NCBI GenBank assembly: GCA_963645165.1
Contig: CAVIQT010000001.1
Span: 1-25,304 of the forward strand
Direction: 5' to 3'
DNA: 25,304 bases
From: CAG-533 sp963645165
Lineage (GTDB): Bacteria; Bacillota_I; Bacilli_A; RF39; UBA660
In this document: piece after piece, positions 14,778 through 22,033 of the stretch
Layout: each line of letters starts with the position of its first letter
Position numbering within the stretch: the stretch's first letter is position 1
Position numbers and translations under genes: made by a program
The notes under the pieces: generated by a model
Told to the model about the DNA's origin: nothing
Seen by the model: the letters and a program-made list of their open reading frames with translations, nothing else
Databases searched by the model: none

Positions 14778-15443
14778 ATGGGACAAAAAGTAAATCCTAA
14801 TGGATTAAGACTTGGTGTAAATAAAGATTGGCAATCAAAATGGTATGCTAAAAAAGATTATGCTAAATTCTTAAATAATGATTTAAAAATCAGAGATTTC
14901 TTAAAAGAAGAATTAAAAGATGCTGCTGTTAGTGAAGTAATTATTGAAAGAACTAGCAAACGTGCTGAAATTAAAATTAATACTGCTAAACCAGGTGTTG
15001 TAATTGGCCGTGGTGGAGAAGATATTGAAAAATTAAGAAAGAAAATTAAAAAATTAGTAGGCGAAGATGTTTATGTAACAATTGTTGAAGTTAAAAATCC
15101 TAATCTTAACGCTCAAATTGTTGCTGATCAAATTGCTAAACAAATTGAAAATAGAGCAAACTTCCGTACTGTTCAAAAGAAAGCTATTAAAGATGTTATG
15201 AAAGCTGGAGCAGTTGGAGTTAAAACTGCTGTATCTGGCCGTTTAGGTGGCGCAGAAATGGCACGTACTGAAGGATATACTGAGGGTACTGTTCCACTAC
15301 ATACAATTAGAGCAGACATTGATTATGCAACAGCAACAGCTCCTACTACATATGGTAAAATTGGAGTTAAAGTTTGGATTTATAAGGGAGAAATTCTTCC
15401 TACTAAGAAAAGTGTAGGAGGCGATCATAATGTTAATGCCTAA
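14778..15443 (+). CDS. rpsC: 30S ribosomal protein S3
   Basis: S3 forms part of the mRNA entry site and its helicase activity. The 221-aa length is normal. It opens MGQKVNPNGLRLGVNKDWQS, has a KH domain with GVVIGRGGEDIEKLRKKIKK (about 74-93, including the GxxG loop as GRGG) and a C-terminal domain with GAVGVKTAVSGRLGGAEMAR and HTIRADIDYATATAPTTYG. The coding end overlaps rplP by 14 bases, a common arrangement. The rplP ribosome binding site GGAGG lies inside the last rpsC codons. Confidence 0.98.
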   Translation: MGQKVNPNGLRLGVNKDWQSKWYAKKDYAKFLNNDLKIRDFLKEELKDAAVSEVIIERTSKRAEIKINTAKPGVVIGRGGEDIEKLRKKIKKLVGEDVYVTIVEVKNPNLNAQIVADQIAKQIENRANFRTVQKKAIKDVMKAGAVGVKTAVSGRLGGAEMARTEGYTEGTVPLHTIRADIDYATATAPTTYGKIGVKVWIYKGEILPTKKSVGGDHNVNA

Positions 15444-15843
15444 AAGGGTTAAATATAATAAACCTCAAAGAGTTAGTTATGAAGGCCATTCAAAAGGAAA
15501 TACTGAATTACATTTTGGTGAATTTGGATTAATGGCTAAAGAAGGCGGATATGTAAGTGCTAGACAAATAGAAGCAGCTCGTATCGCTATGACACGTTAT
15601 ATGAAACGTGGTGGTAAAGTTTGGATTAACATTTTCCCACAACTTGCAAGAACTCAAAAACCTTTAGAAACTCGTCAAGGTACAGGAAAAGGTTCTGTAA
15701 AAGAATGGGTTGCAGTTGTCAAAGAAGGAAAAATAATGTTTGAAATTGGTGGCGTTTCTGAAGAAATAGCTCGTGAAGCATTAAGACTAGCTTCTCACAA
15801 ACTTTGCGTTAAAACAAAATTTGTTAAGAAAGAGGAGGCATAA
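15430..15843 (+). CDS. rplP: 50S ribosomal protein L16
   Basis: L16 is a late-assembling 50S protein that helps position the A- and P-site tRNAs. The 137-aa product starts MLMPKRVKYNKPQRVSYEGH and contains the signatures EFGLMAKEGGYVSARQIEAA (about 35-54) and RTQKPLETRQGTGKGSVKEW (about 74-93). ATG 15430 is preferred over the in-frame ATG two codons later because GGAGG stands ~7 bases before it and MLMPKR is the usual start in Firmicutes. It overlaps rpsC by 14 bases, so translational coupling is likely. Confidence 0.98.
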   Translation: MLMPKRVKYNKPQRVSYEGHSKGNTELHFGEFGLMAKEGGYVSARQIEAARIAMTRYMKRGGKVWINIFPQLARTQKPLETRQGTGKGSVKEWVAVVKEGKIMFEIGGVSEEIAREALRLASHKLCVKTKFVKKEEA

Positions 15844-15845
15844 TT

Positions 15846-16043
15846 GTGAAAACTAGTGAAATTCGTAAAATGTCTAAAGAAGAACTTAATAAAAAGTTAA
15901 TAGATATTAAAAAAGAATTATTTGATTTAAGAATGAAACAATCTACTGGTAATCTTGATAAACCTCATAAAATTAACGCTTTAAGAAAAGATGTAGCTAG
16001 AATTAAGACTGTTTTAAATGAATTAGATGGGAGTGAAAAGTAA
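15846..16043 (+). CDS. rpmC: 50S ribosomal protein L29
   Basis: L29 is a two-helix protein beside L23 at the tunnel exit, part of the site where nascent-chain factors dock. The 65-aa product reads KTSEIRKMSKEELNKKLIDI, then KKELFDLRMKQSTGNLDKPH, with the conserved ELF.LR.....G.L..PH pattern. The start is GTG (15846-15848), with GAGGAGG at the end of rplP as ribosome binding site. It is the only GTG start I assign in this operon. The stop overlaps the rpsQ ATG by one base (TAATG). Confidence 0.96.
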   Translation: MKTSEIRKMSKEELNKKLIDIKKELFDLRMKQSTGNLDKPHKINALRKDVARIKTVLNELDGSEK

Positions 16044-16300
16044 TGGAAACTAAAAAATCTGAATTAATTGGTAAAGTTGTTTCTTGTGCAAACGATAAAA
16101 CAATTACTGTTTTAGTAGAAACATACCGTAATCACCCATTATATAAGAAAAGAGTAAAATACTCTAAAAAGTATGCTGCTCATGATGAAAAAAATATTGC
16201 AAAAGTAGGAGACACAGTTAGATTAGTATCAACTAGACCATTATCTAAAACTAAGAGATTTGAATTAGTTGAAGTAATCAAAGAAGCTGTAGTTTTATAA
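16043..16300 (+). CDS. rpsQ: 30S ribosomal protein S17
   Basis: S17 is an OB-fold primary 16S rRNA binder in the 30S body. The 85-aa product has ELIGKVVSCANDKTITVLVE at the N-terminus, THR/ASN-rich contacts replaced by TYRNHPLYKKRVKYSKKYAA in the rRNA loop (about 27-46) and the closing GDTVRLVSTRPLSKTKRFEL. The start shares a base with the rpmC stop and uses GGGAGTG inside rpmC. Family length, nothing odd. Confidence 0.98.
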   Translation: METKKSELIGKVVSCANDKTITVLVETYRNHPLYKKRVKYSKKYAAHDEKNIAKVGDTVRLVSTRPLSKTKRFELVEVIKEAVVL

Positions 16301-16314
16301 GGAGGATTAGAATT

Positions 16315-16683
16315 ATGGTAATGCAACAATCAAAATTAAAGGTTGCTGACAATTCTGGTGCTCGTGAGCTTATGGTAATTAGAGTACTTGGTGGCAGCAA
16401 AGTTAAATATGGAAATATTGGAGACGTTGTAGTTGGAACTGTTAAAAAAGCTATTCCAAATGGAAACGTTAAAGAAGGTAAAGTTGTTAAAGCTGTTATT
16501 GTTAGAAGTGTTGAAGGACTAAGAAGAAACGATGGAAGTTATATCAAATTTAATGATAATGCATGCGTTTTAATTAAAGATGATAAATCACCTATCGGAA
16601 CTCGTGTTTTAGGACCAGTTGCAAGAGAATTACGTGATAAGGAATTTACTAAGATCGTATCACTTGCTCCTGAGGTTTTATAG
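16315..16683 (+). CDS. rplN: 50S ribosomal protein L14
   Basis: L14 is at the 30S-50S interface, contacts helix 44 through a bridge and is the target of the silencing factor RsfS. The 122-aa product is full length and highly conserved: MVMQQSKLKVADNSGARELM at the start (typically MIQQE.RL.VADNSGA), DVVVGTVKKAIPNGNVKEGK in the middle and IGTRVLGPVARELRDKEFTK near the end. AAGGAGGA precedes the ATG. There are two in-frame ATGs at codons 1 and 3, and codon 1 has the better spacing. Confidence 0.98.
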   Translation: MVMQQSKLKVADNSGARELMVIRVLGGSKVKYGNIGDVVVGTVKKAIPNGNVKEGKVVKAVIVRSVEGLRRNDGSYIKFNDNACVLIKDDKSPIGTRVLGPVARELRDKEFTKIVSLAPEVL

Positions 16684-16691
16684 GAGGATAT

Positions 16692-17000
16692 ATGAAAGTA
16701 AAAGTTGGAGATAAAGTAAAAGTACTTACTGGTAAAGATAAGGGTAAGGAAGGTAGAGTAATTGTTACTCTAAAGAAAAAAGACCGTGTAGTTGTAGAAG
16801 GTATTAATATTGTTAAGAAACATGTGAAACCTAATAGAACTAATGAAAATGGTTCTATAGTAGAAGTTGAAAATCCTATTCATGTATCTAATGTTAAAGT
16901 AGTTGAAGAAACTACTAAAAAGAAAGAATCTAAAAAAACAGTAAAAGAAACAACTAAACCAAAAAAAACTACAAAAAAAGTAGGTGAAGCTAATGAATAG
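16692..17000 (+). CDS. rplX: 50S ribosomal protein L24 with an atypical Lys/Thr-rich tail
   Basis: L24 is an assembly initiator that binds the 5' domain of 23S rRNA near the tunnel exit through a KOW motif. The first ~70 residues are normal: VKVGDKVKVLTGKDKGKEGR (KOW, about 3-22), VEGINIVKKHVKPNRTNENG and IHVSNVKVV (about 63-71). After that the usual segment (a basic strand with RVGYK..DGKK-like sequence in B. subtilis) is not recognisable. About 30 residues of Lys, Thr and Glu take its place (KKKESKKTVKETTKPKKTTK). Total length 102 equals the family norm, so the tail replaces rather than extends. The start is behind AGGAGG. The end overlaps rplE by 8 bases. Confidence 0.95.
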   Translation: MKVKVGDKVKVLTGKDKGKEGRVIVTLKKKDRVVVEGINIVKKHVKPNRTNENGSIVEVENPIHVSNVKVVEETTKKKESKKTVKETTKPKKTTKKVGEANE

Positions 17001-17532
17001 TTTAAAAGAATTATATAATAAAGAAATTAAACCGGAACTAATGAAAAAATTCAATTATTCTTCAGTTATGGAAATTCCTAAACTTGAAAAAATTGTTGTA
17101 AATATTGGTGTTGGTGATGGATCTCATGATGAAAAAATGATTGAAGCTGCAGTAAAGGATTTAGAAACAATTACTGGACAACATCCAGTAGTAACTAAGG
17201 CTAAAAAATCTATTGCTGGTTTCAAATTAAGAGAAGGACAAACTATTGGGACTAAAGTAACATTACGTGGTGAAAATATGTATATATTTATGGAAAAGTT
17301 AATTAGTGTTGCTCTTCCTCGTGTAAGAGACTTTAGAGGAGTTTCTCCTAAAGCATTTGATGGGAAGGGTAATTATACTTTAGGTATTAAAGATCAATTA
17401 ATTTTCCCAGAAATTGAATATGATAATGTTGTAAAATTAAGAGGTATGGATATTGTTTTTGTAACAACTGCAAAAACAAATGAAGAAGCCCTTGAATTAT
17501 TAAAAGGCTTTGGAATTCCATTTAGAAAGTAG
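16993..17532 (+). CDS. rplE: 50S ribosomal protein L5
   Basis: L5 binds 5S rRNA in the central protuberance and contacts P-site tRNA. I place the start at ATG 16993 rather than the GTG at 16984, since AGGTGA (16982-16987) is correctly spaced for it and the product then begins MNSLKELYNKEIKPELMKKF, as L5 proteins do, at 179 residues, the family length. Further blocks are IPKLEKIVVNIGVGDGSHDE and KSIAGFKLREGQTIGTKVTL (about 75-94), and GNYTLGIKDQLIFPEIEYD near 130-150. It overlaps the rplX end by 8 bases, implying translational coupling. Confidence 0.97.
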   Translation: MNSLKELYNKEIKPELMKKFNYSSVMEIPKLEKIVVNIGVGDGSHDEKMIEAAVKDLETITGQHPVVTKAKKSIAGFKLREGQTIGTKVTLRGENMYIFMEKLISVALPRVRDFRGVSPKAFDGKGNYTLGIKDQLIFPEIEYDNVVKLRGMDIVFVTTAKTNEEALELLKGFGIPFRK

Positions 17533-17543
17533 GCGCGAATATT

Positions 17544-17729
17544 ATGGCTAAAACAAGTTTAAAAGTTAAAAATTCAAGAACTCCAAAATTTAAGGTTAGA
17601 GCATATACTCGTTGCTCAAGATGTGGAAGACCTCATGGAGTTTTACGTAAATTCGGATTATGCCGTATTTGCTTTAGAACACTTGCAAATGAAGGTAAAA
17701 TCCCAGGCGTAAAAAAATCAAGTTGGTAG
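17544..17729 (+). CDS. rpsN: 30S ribosomal protein S14, zinc-binding type
   Basis: S14 is a late head protein of the 30S subunit. This is the short zinc (C+) form of 61 residues, with two CxxC pairs, Cys24-Cys27 and Cys40-Cys43, in RCSRCGRPHGVLRKFGLCRI. It is preceded by AGGCG, a weaker ribosome binding site than the rest of the operon, 11 bases after rplE. The zinc form in the spc operon is the ancestral Firmicute type. A zinc-free paralogue elsewhere in the genome cannot be judged from this window. Confidence 0.97.
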   Translation: MAKTSLKVKNSRTPKFKVRAYTRCSRCGRPHGVLRKFGLCRICFRTLANEGKIPGVKKSSW

Positions 17730-17744
17730 AAAGGAAGATCGGAA

Positions 17745-18140
17745 ATGTTTGTAAATGATGTTATTGCAGATATGCTTACAAGAATTCGTAATGCAAATCA
17801 AATGAAATATAATACAGTTGATGTAATAAGTACAAAAATGACTAAAGCTATGGCTTCTATCTTAAAAGAAGAAGGATATATTAGTGATTTTACTGAAAAT
17901 AATGATAATAAAATGCTTACATTAACACTTAAATATGGCGATAATAAAAAAGAAAGAGTTATTATTGGTCTTAAAAGAATTAGTAAACCTGGACTTAGAG
18001 TATATGTTAAACATGATGAACTTCCAAAAGTGCTAAATGGTTTAGGAATCGCTATTATCTCTACTTCAAAAGGTATCATGACTGATAAAAAAGCTAGAGA
18101 GAATAATCTAGGAGGTGAAGTACTTGCCTATATTTGGTAA
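17745..18140 (+). CDS. rpsH: 30S ribosomal protein S8
   Basis: S8 binds the central domain of 16S rRNA and organises the platform. In E. coli it also represses the spc operon. The 131-aa product opens with DVIADMLTRIRNANQMKYNT and ends with the signature STSKGIMTDKKARENNLGGE followed by VLAYIW. The length matches the family. The start follows AAAGGAAG, 15 bases after rpsN. Nothing unusual was seen. Confidence 0.98.
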   Translation: MFVNDVIADMLTRIRNANQMKYNTVDVISTKMTKAMASILKEEGYISDFTENNDNKMLTLTLKYGDNKKERVIIGLKRISKPGLRVYVKHDELPKVLNGLGIAIISTSKGIMTDKKARENNLGGEVLAYIW

Positions 18141-18153
18141 GGAAAACTAAGTT

Positions 18154-18699
18154 ATGAGTAGAATTGGAAATAGAGTATTGAATATTCCTGAAGGAGTTAC
18201 AGTAACATTAGATAAAGATACTAATAAATTACTTGTAAAGGGTCCTAAAGGAGAATTATCAAGAGAATTTAATAAATTAATTACTATTGAAATTGAAGAT
18301 AGTAAGTTAAGAACAAAAAGAGCTAATGAAGCTTTATTTACTAAAAGTATTCATGGTACTACTAATGCATTGATTGCTAATATGCTTGAAGGAGTATCTG
18401 CTGGATATGTTAAAGAATTAGAAACAGTAGGTGTAGGTTATAGATTTGCTGTTGCTGGTAATAAAATTACTGTAAGTGCTGGATATTCTCACCCAGTAGT
18501 TGTAGAAATTCCTTCAGGTTTAACTGTTGAATCTCCATCAAATACTGAACTTAAGATATCTGGTATTGATAAACAAGAAGTATCTGAATTTGCGGCTAAT
18601 ATTCGTAAAATAAGAAAACCAGAACCATATAAAGGAAAAGGTATTCGTTATAAAGGTGAAAAGATTAGACGTAAAGAAGGAAAGAAAGCGGCTAAGTAG
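18154..18699 (+). CDS. rplF: 50S ribosomal protein L6
   Basis: L6 is a two-domain 23S rRNA binder near the factor-binding site, required late in 50S assembly. The 181-aa product starts MSRIGNRVLNIPEGVTVTLD, has GPKGELSREFN (about 29-39) and the second-domain signature RKIRKPEPYKGKGIRYKGEK (about 150-169) with a basic C-terminus. It lies 13 bases after rpsH. The ribosome binding site is only AAGGAAA, weaker than average for this operon. Confidence 0.98.
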   Translation: MSRIGNRVLNIPEGVTVTLDKDTNKLLVKGPKGELSREFNKLITIEIEDSKLRTKRANEALFTKSIHGTTNALIANMLEGVSAGYVKELETVGVGYRFAVAGNKITVSAGYSHPVVVEIPSGLTVESPSNTELKISGIDKQEVSEFAANIRKIRKPEPYKGKGIRYKGEKIRRKEGKKAAK

Positions 18700-18709
18700 G
18701 AGGTAAGTT

Positions 18710-19066
18710 ATGATAAAAAAAGAATCAAGAAATGTATCTAGACAAAGAAGACATGCTCGTGTTCGTAAAAATGTTTTTGGAACTGAAAGTATGCCTAGAT
18801 TAAATGTATTTAGATCAAATAATGAAATTTATGCTCAAATTATTAATGATGAAACTGCTAAAACTTTAGCTAGCTCTTCTAGTGTAGCCTTAAAATTAAA
18901 TAATGGTGGCAATATTGAAGGCGCAAAAACTGTTGGTGCTGACATTGCTAAAAAGGCTCTTGAATTAAATATCAAAAAGGTTGTTTTTGATAGAGGTGGA
19001 TACCAATATCATGGACGTGTTAGTGCTTTAGCAGAAGCTGCACGTGAAAACGGCTTAGAGTTCTAG
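18710..19066 (+). CDS. rplR: 50S ribosomal protein L18
   Basis: L18 binds 5S rRNA with L5 in the central protuberance. The 118-aa product has the basic N-terminus KKESRNVSRQRRHARVRKNV, then RLNVFRSNNEIYAQIINDET (about 30-49), and the C-terminal signature VVFDRGGYQYHGRVSALAEA followed by ARENGLEF. AGGAGG precedes the ATG. The length is normal. Confidence 0.98.
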   Translation: MIKKESRNVSRQRRHARVRKNVFGTESMPRLNVFRSNNEIYAQIINDETAKTLASSSSVALKLNNGGNIEGAKTVGADIAKKALELNIKKVVFDRGGYQYHGRVSALAEAARENGLEF

Positions 19067-19079
19067 AGGGAGGGAAATA

Positions 19080-19685
19080 ATGGAAGAAGCAAATAAAATT
19101 AATGAAACAGTAGAAGTTACTACTGAAACTGTTAAGGAAAATAAAAATAATAAAAACTTTAAGGATAGAAAACCTAGAAAAGAATTTAAAAAGAATTTCG
19201 AACCTAAAAAGAAGCTTTTAGAAGAAAAAGTTATTTCTATCACTCGTGTAACTAAGGTTACTAAAGGTGGACGTCATTTCCGTTTTGCAGCAACTATGGT
19301 TGTTGGCGATGGTAAAGGCTTAGTAGGAATTGGAACTGGTAAATCAATGGAAGTACCAGAAGCAATTAAAAAAGGTATTCAAGCTGCTAATAAAAATTTA
19401 GTTAAAATTGATATTGTTGATGGAAGAACAGTTTCTCATGAACAAATCGGTAAATGTGGTAGAGCTAAAGTATTAATTAAACCTGCTAAAGAAGGTACTG
19501 GTATTATTGCTGGTGGTGCTGTTCGTGCTGTATTAGAAATTGCTGGTATTAAAGATATCGTATCTAAATCTTTAGGTGCTAATACTCAAGTAAATGTTGC
19601 TAAAGCAACTTTAGAAGCTTTAAAATCACAAAGAAGTGCAGAACATATTGCTGAACTTCGTGGCAAGAAAGTGGAGGAGTTATAA
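19080..19685 (+). CDS. rpsE: 30S ribosomal protein S5 with N-terminal extension
   Basis: S5 lies at the mRNA entry side with S3 and S4 and affects decoding accuracy. The core from about residue 48 is standard: ISITRVTKVTKGGRHFRFAA, VVGDGKGLVGIGTGKSMEVP, then PAKEGTGIIAGGAVRAVLEI. At 201 aa it is about 35 residues longer than B. subtilis S5. The excess is an N-terminal low-complexity leader, first acidic and Thr-rich, then very basic (KNNKNFKDRKPRKEFKKNFE). The chosen ATG has GGGAGGG a few bases upstream and no alternative start with a good site lies nearer the core, so the extension is probably real. The next gene, rplO, starts 1 base after the stop, so there is no room for rpmD (L30). Confidence 0.96.
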   Translation: MEEANKINETVEVTTETVKENKNNKNFKDRKPRKEFKKNFEPKKKLLEEKVISITRVTKVTKGGRHFRFAATMVVGDGKGLVGIGTGKSMEVPEAIKKGIQAANKNLVKIDIVDGRTVSHEQIGKCGRAKVLIKPAKEGTGIIAGGAVRAVLEIAGIKDIVSKSLGANTQVNVAKATLEALKSQRSAEHIAELRGKKVEEL

Positions 19686-19686
19686 T

Positions 19687-20127
19687 ATGAAATTACATGA
19701 ATTAAACTCACTTCCAGAAAGTAAAAAAATCAAAAGAGTAGGTCGTGGTCCCGGATCAGGTATGGGTAAAACATCTACTCGTGGTGAAAAAGGACAAAAA
19801 GCTAGAAGTGGCGTATCAATTAAACCTTGGTTTCAAGGTGGACAAAGTCCAATTTATCGTAGAATTCCTAAAAGAGGATTTAATAATGCAGCTTTTACAA
19901 CAAGATATGCAATTATTAATCTAAGTGATTTAAATAGATTTAATGATGGTGATGTGATTACATTAGAACTATTAAAAGAAAAAGGAATTATTAAAAAAGA
20001 ATTATCAGGACTTAAAGTTTTAGGTAATGGTAATTTAGAAAAGAAATTAACTATTAAAGCAAATAGATTCTCATCTATTGCTGTAAGTAAAATTGAAAGT
20101 GCTGGCGGGACCGCTGAGGTGATCTAA
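19687..20127 (+). CDS. rplO: 50S ribosomal protein L15
   Basis: L15 is a late 50S assembly protein with an extended, Gly/Arg-rich N-terminus reaching into 23S rRNA. I chose ATG 19687 (MKLHELNSLPESKKIKRVGR) because GGAGG lies 7 bases upstream inside the end of rpsE. A longer open frame from 19636 has no support. The 146-aa product contains GPGSGMGKTSTRGEKGQKAR (about 22-41) and FQGGQSPIYRRIPKRGFNN. It starts one base after rpsE, where most bacteria have rpmD in between. The stop overlaps the secY ATG by one base. Confidence 0.97.
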   Translation: MKLHELNSLPESKKIKRVGRGPGSGMGKTSTRGEKGQKARSGVSIKPWFQGGQSPIYRRIPKRGFNNAAFTTRYAIINLSDLNRFNDGDVITLELLKEKGIIKKELSGLKVLGNGNLEKKLTIKANRFSSIAVSKIESAGGTAEVI

Positions 20128-21398
20128 TGTTTGCAAATCTAAAAGGACTATTTAGCCCTAATAATAAAGATTTACGCAAAAGAATATTGTTCACCTTAGG
20201 GTGTTTAGCAATATTTGCTCTAGGAACTAATATTATGGTTCCTGGTGCTAAGGAAATTACCAAAAATTTAGGATTTTTAGAATTACTTAACTTAATGAGT
20301 GGTGGAAGTTTAAAATCATTTTCAATATTTGCGTTAGGGGTTATGCCTTATATTACGGCTACAATCATAACGCAATTATTCCAAATGGATATTATTCCTT
20401 ACTTTAAAGAATTAAAAGAACAAGGTGCTACTGGAAGACAAAAATTAAATAAAATTAATCGTTATCTTGGTATTATTTTTGCTCTTATTCAAGGATATAT
20501 ATTTTCTATCGCATTTTTAGGAAATGCTGGTACTATGGGTGTTATTAAATCAACTATTTATTTAACCGCAGGTACTGCTTTCCTATTATGGTTAGGTGAT
20601 GAAATTACTAAAAAGGGTATTGGTAATGGCGTATCTTTAATAATTATGGCTGGTATTGTAAATACCTTACCTCAAACATTTATTACAGCATTTAATTCAT
20701 TAATAATTAATGCTAGTGGAAGTAAATGGACAGGTATTATCTTATTTGCCTTATTTGTTATTGTATATTTAGCTATTATTATTGGAGTAATATGCATGCA
20801 AATAGCAGAAAGAAGAGTGCCTATTCAATACTCTAACCGTACAGCCTCATCATATGGAGGAGAAAAATCATTCATCCCTGTAAAACTAAATTCAGCTAGT
20901 GTAGTTCCTGTTATATTTGCATCAGCAATTGTTGGTATTCCAAGTTTAATTGCTGAAGTTATAAAAAAGGATACATTTACTGATTTTGTTAATAACTATA
21001 TTGTCTATACAAGTTATACAGGATTCTTACTATATATGGTATTAATTTTCTTATTTGGTTATTTTTACACTTTATTACAACTTAATCCTGATGAGATTGC
21101 GGAAAATTTAGATAAATCTCGTAGTTATATTCCTGGTATTACTCCTGGAGAACAAACAAGTAAGTATCTAAAATATGTAATTACTCGTTTAACTGTTTTT
21201 GGTACTCTTGGGTTAATGGTTATAGCGGCTTTACCAATTATCTTTAGTAAAGTAACTAACCTTCCAAGTAATGTAACCATTGGTGGAACAGGATTATTAA
21301 TTGTTGTTGGTGTAGCACTAGAAACATACAAACAATTAGAAAGTAGTGTTGTTTCTCGTAGTTACAATGGTGTAAGAAAGAGAAGAAGAAGAAAATGA
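20127..21398 (+). CDS. secY: Protein translocase subunit SecY
   Basis: SecY is the ten-helix membrane channel that, with SecE and SecG, exports and inserts proteins driven by SecA or the ribosome. The 423-aa protein shows the family blocks: RKRILFTLGCLAIFALGTNI for helix 1, SIFALGVMPYITATIITQLF for the plug/helix 2 region (about 70-89), ERRVPIQYSNR (about 230-240) preceding the cytoplasmic loop for SecA/ribosome contact, and PDEIAENLDKSRSYIPGITP (about 319-338). The C-terminus is very basic (RKRRRRK). The start shares a base with rplO. The TGA stop overlaps the adk ATG (ATGA). Its place in the spc operon is standard. Confidence 0.98.
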   Translation: MFANLKGLFSPNNKDLRKRILFTLGCLAIFALGTNIMVPGAKEITKNLGFLELLNLMSGGSLKSFSIFALGVMPYITATIITQLFQMDIIPYFKELKEQGATGRQKLNKINRYLGIIFALIQGYIFSIAFLGNAGTMGVIKSTIYLTAGTAFLLWLGDEITKKGIGNGVSLIIMAGIVNTLPQTFITAFNSLIINASGSKWTGIILFALFVIVYLAIIIGVICMQIAERRVPIQYSNRTASSYGGEKSFIPVKLNSASVVPVIFASAIVGIPSLIAEVIKKDTFTDFVNNYIVYTSYTGFLLYMVLIFLFGYFYTLLQLNPDEIAENLDKSRSYIPGITPGEQTSKYLKYVITRLTVFGTLGLMVIAALPIIFSKVTNLPSNVTIGGTGLLIVVGVALETYKQLESSVVSRSYNGVRKRRRRK

Positions 21399-22033
21399 AA
21401 AATATTGTTTTTATTGCACCACCTGCTTCTGGTAAAGGAACTCAAAGTGATTTATTAGTATCTAAATATGGATATAATCATATTTCTACTGGAGACTTAC
21501 TTAGAGAAGAGATTAAAAGTGGTAGTGATTTAGGTAAACAAATTGATGAATTAATGAAAACTGGAAAATTAGTAAGTGATGATATTGTAAATTCATTACT
21601 TACTAAGGCTCTAAGTATGAGTGATAAACCATTTATTTTAGATGGTTATCCAAGAAATATGACACAAGTACCTTTCTTAGATGATATTTTATCTAAATCT
21701 GGTAAGAAGGTAGATGCCATTATTTACTTAGATGTTCCTTATGATTTACTTTTAAAAAGAGCGACTGGAAGATTAACATGTCCTAAATGTGCTCATACTT
21801 TCCATAAGTATTTTAATAAACCACTTAATGATGGTATATGTGATAACTGCGGGGAGACATTAATAAGTAGAGTAGATGATAATGAGGAAACATTTAAAGT
21901 AAGGTATAATTCATATATAGAAAATACTAAACCTTTATTAGATTATTATAAAGATAAAGGTAATTTATATGTAATTGATAAAGCATCAACCAAAGAAGAA
22001 ACTTTGGAAGAAATAGAGAAAGTGATTAAATGA
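21395..22033 (+). CDS. adk: Adenylate kinase, zinc-binding lid type
   Basis: Adk interconverts ATP + AMP and 2 ADP in the cytoplasm. The 212-aa product has the P-loop IAPPASGKGTQ (7-17, Lys14), the AMP-site motif GYPRN with Arg87, and a long lid with four cysteines, C129, C132, C149 and C152, typical of Gram-positive zinc-type Adk. The first P-loop residue is Ala8 where Gly is usual (GxPGxGKGT), and Gly is also replaced by Ala at position 11. I believe such variants occur in relatives, and the catalytic Lys and lid arginines (R126, R159, R170) remain. It is translated through a 4-base overlap with secY and ends in another 4-base overlap with map. Confidence 0.97.
   Translation: MKNIVFIAPPASGKGTQSDLLVSKYGYNHISTGDLLREEIKSGSDLGKQIDELMKTGKLVSDDIVNSLLTKALSMSDKPFILDGYPRNMTQVPFLDDILSKSGKKVDAIIYLDVPYDLLLKRATGRLTCPKCAHTFHKYFNKPLNDGICDNCGETLISRVDDNEETFKVRYNSYIENTKPLLDYYKDKGNLYVIDKASTKEETLEEIEKVIK

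Noticed and set aside
16770..17054. Minus-strand frame rich in Phe/Tyr opposite rplX
   Set aside because: A shadow of the Lys-rich rplX tail read in reverse. No start signal.
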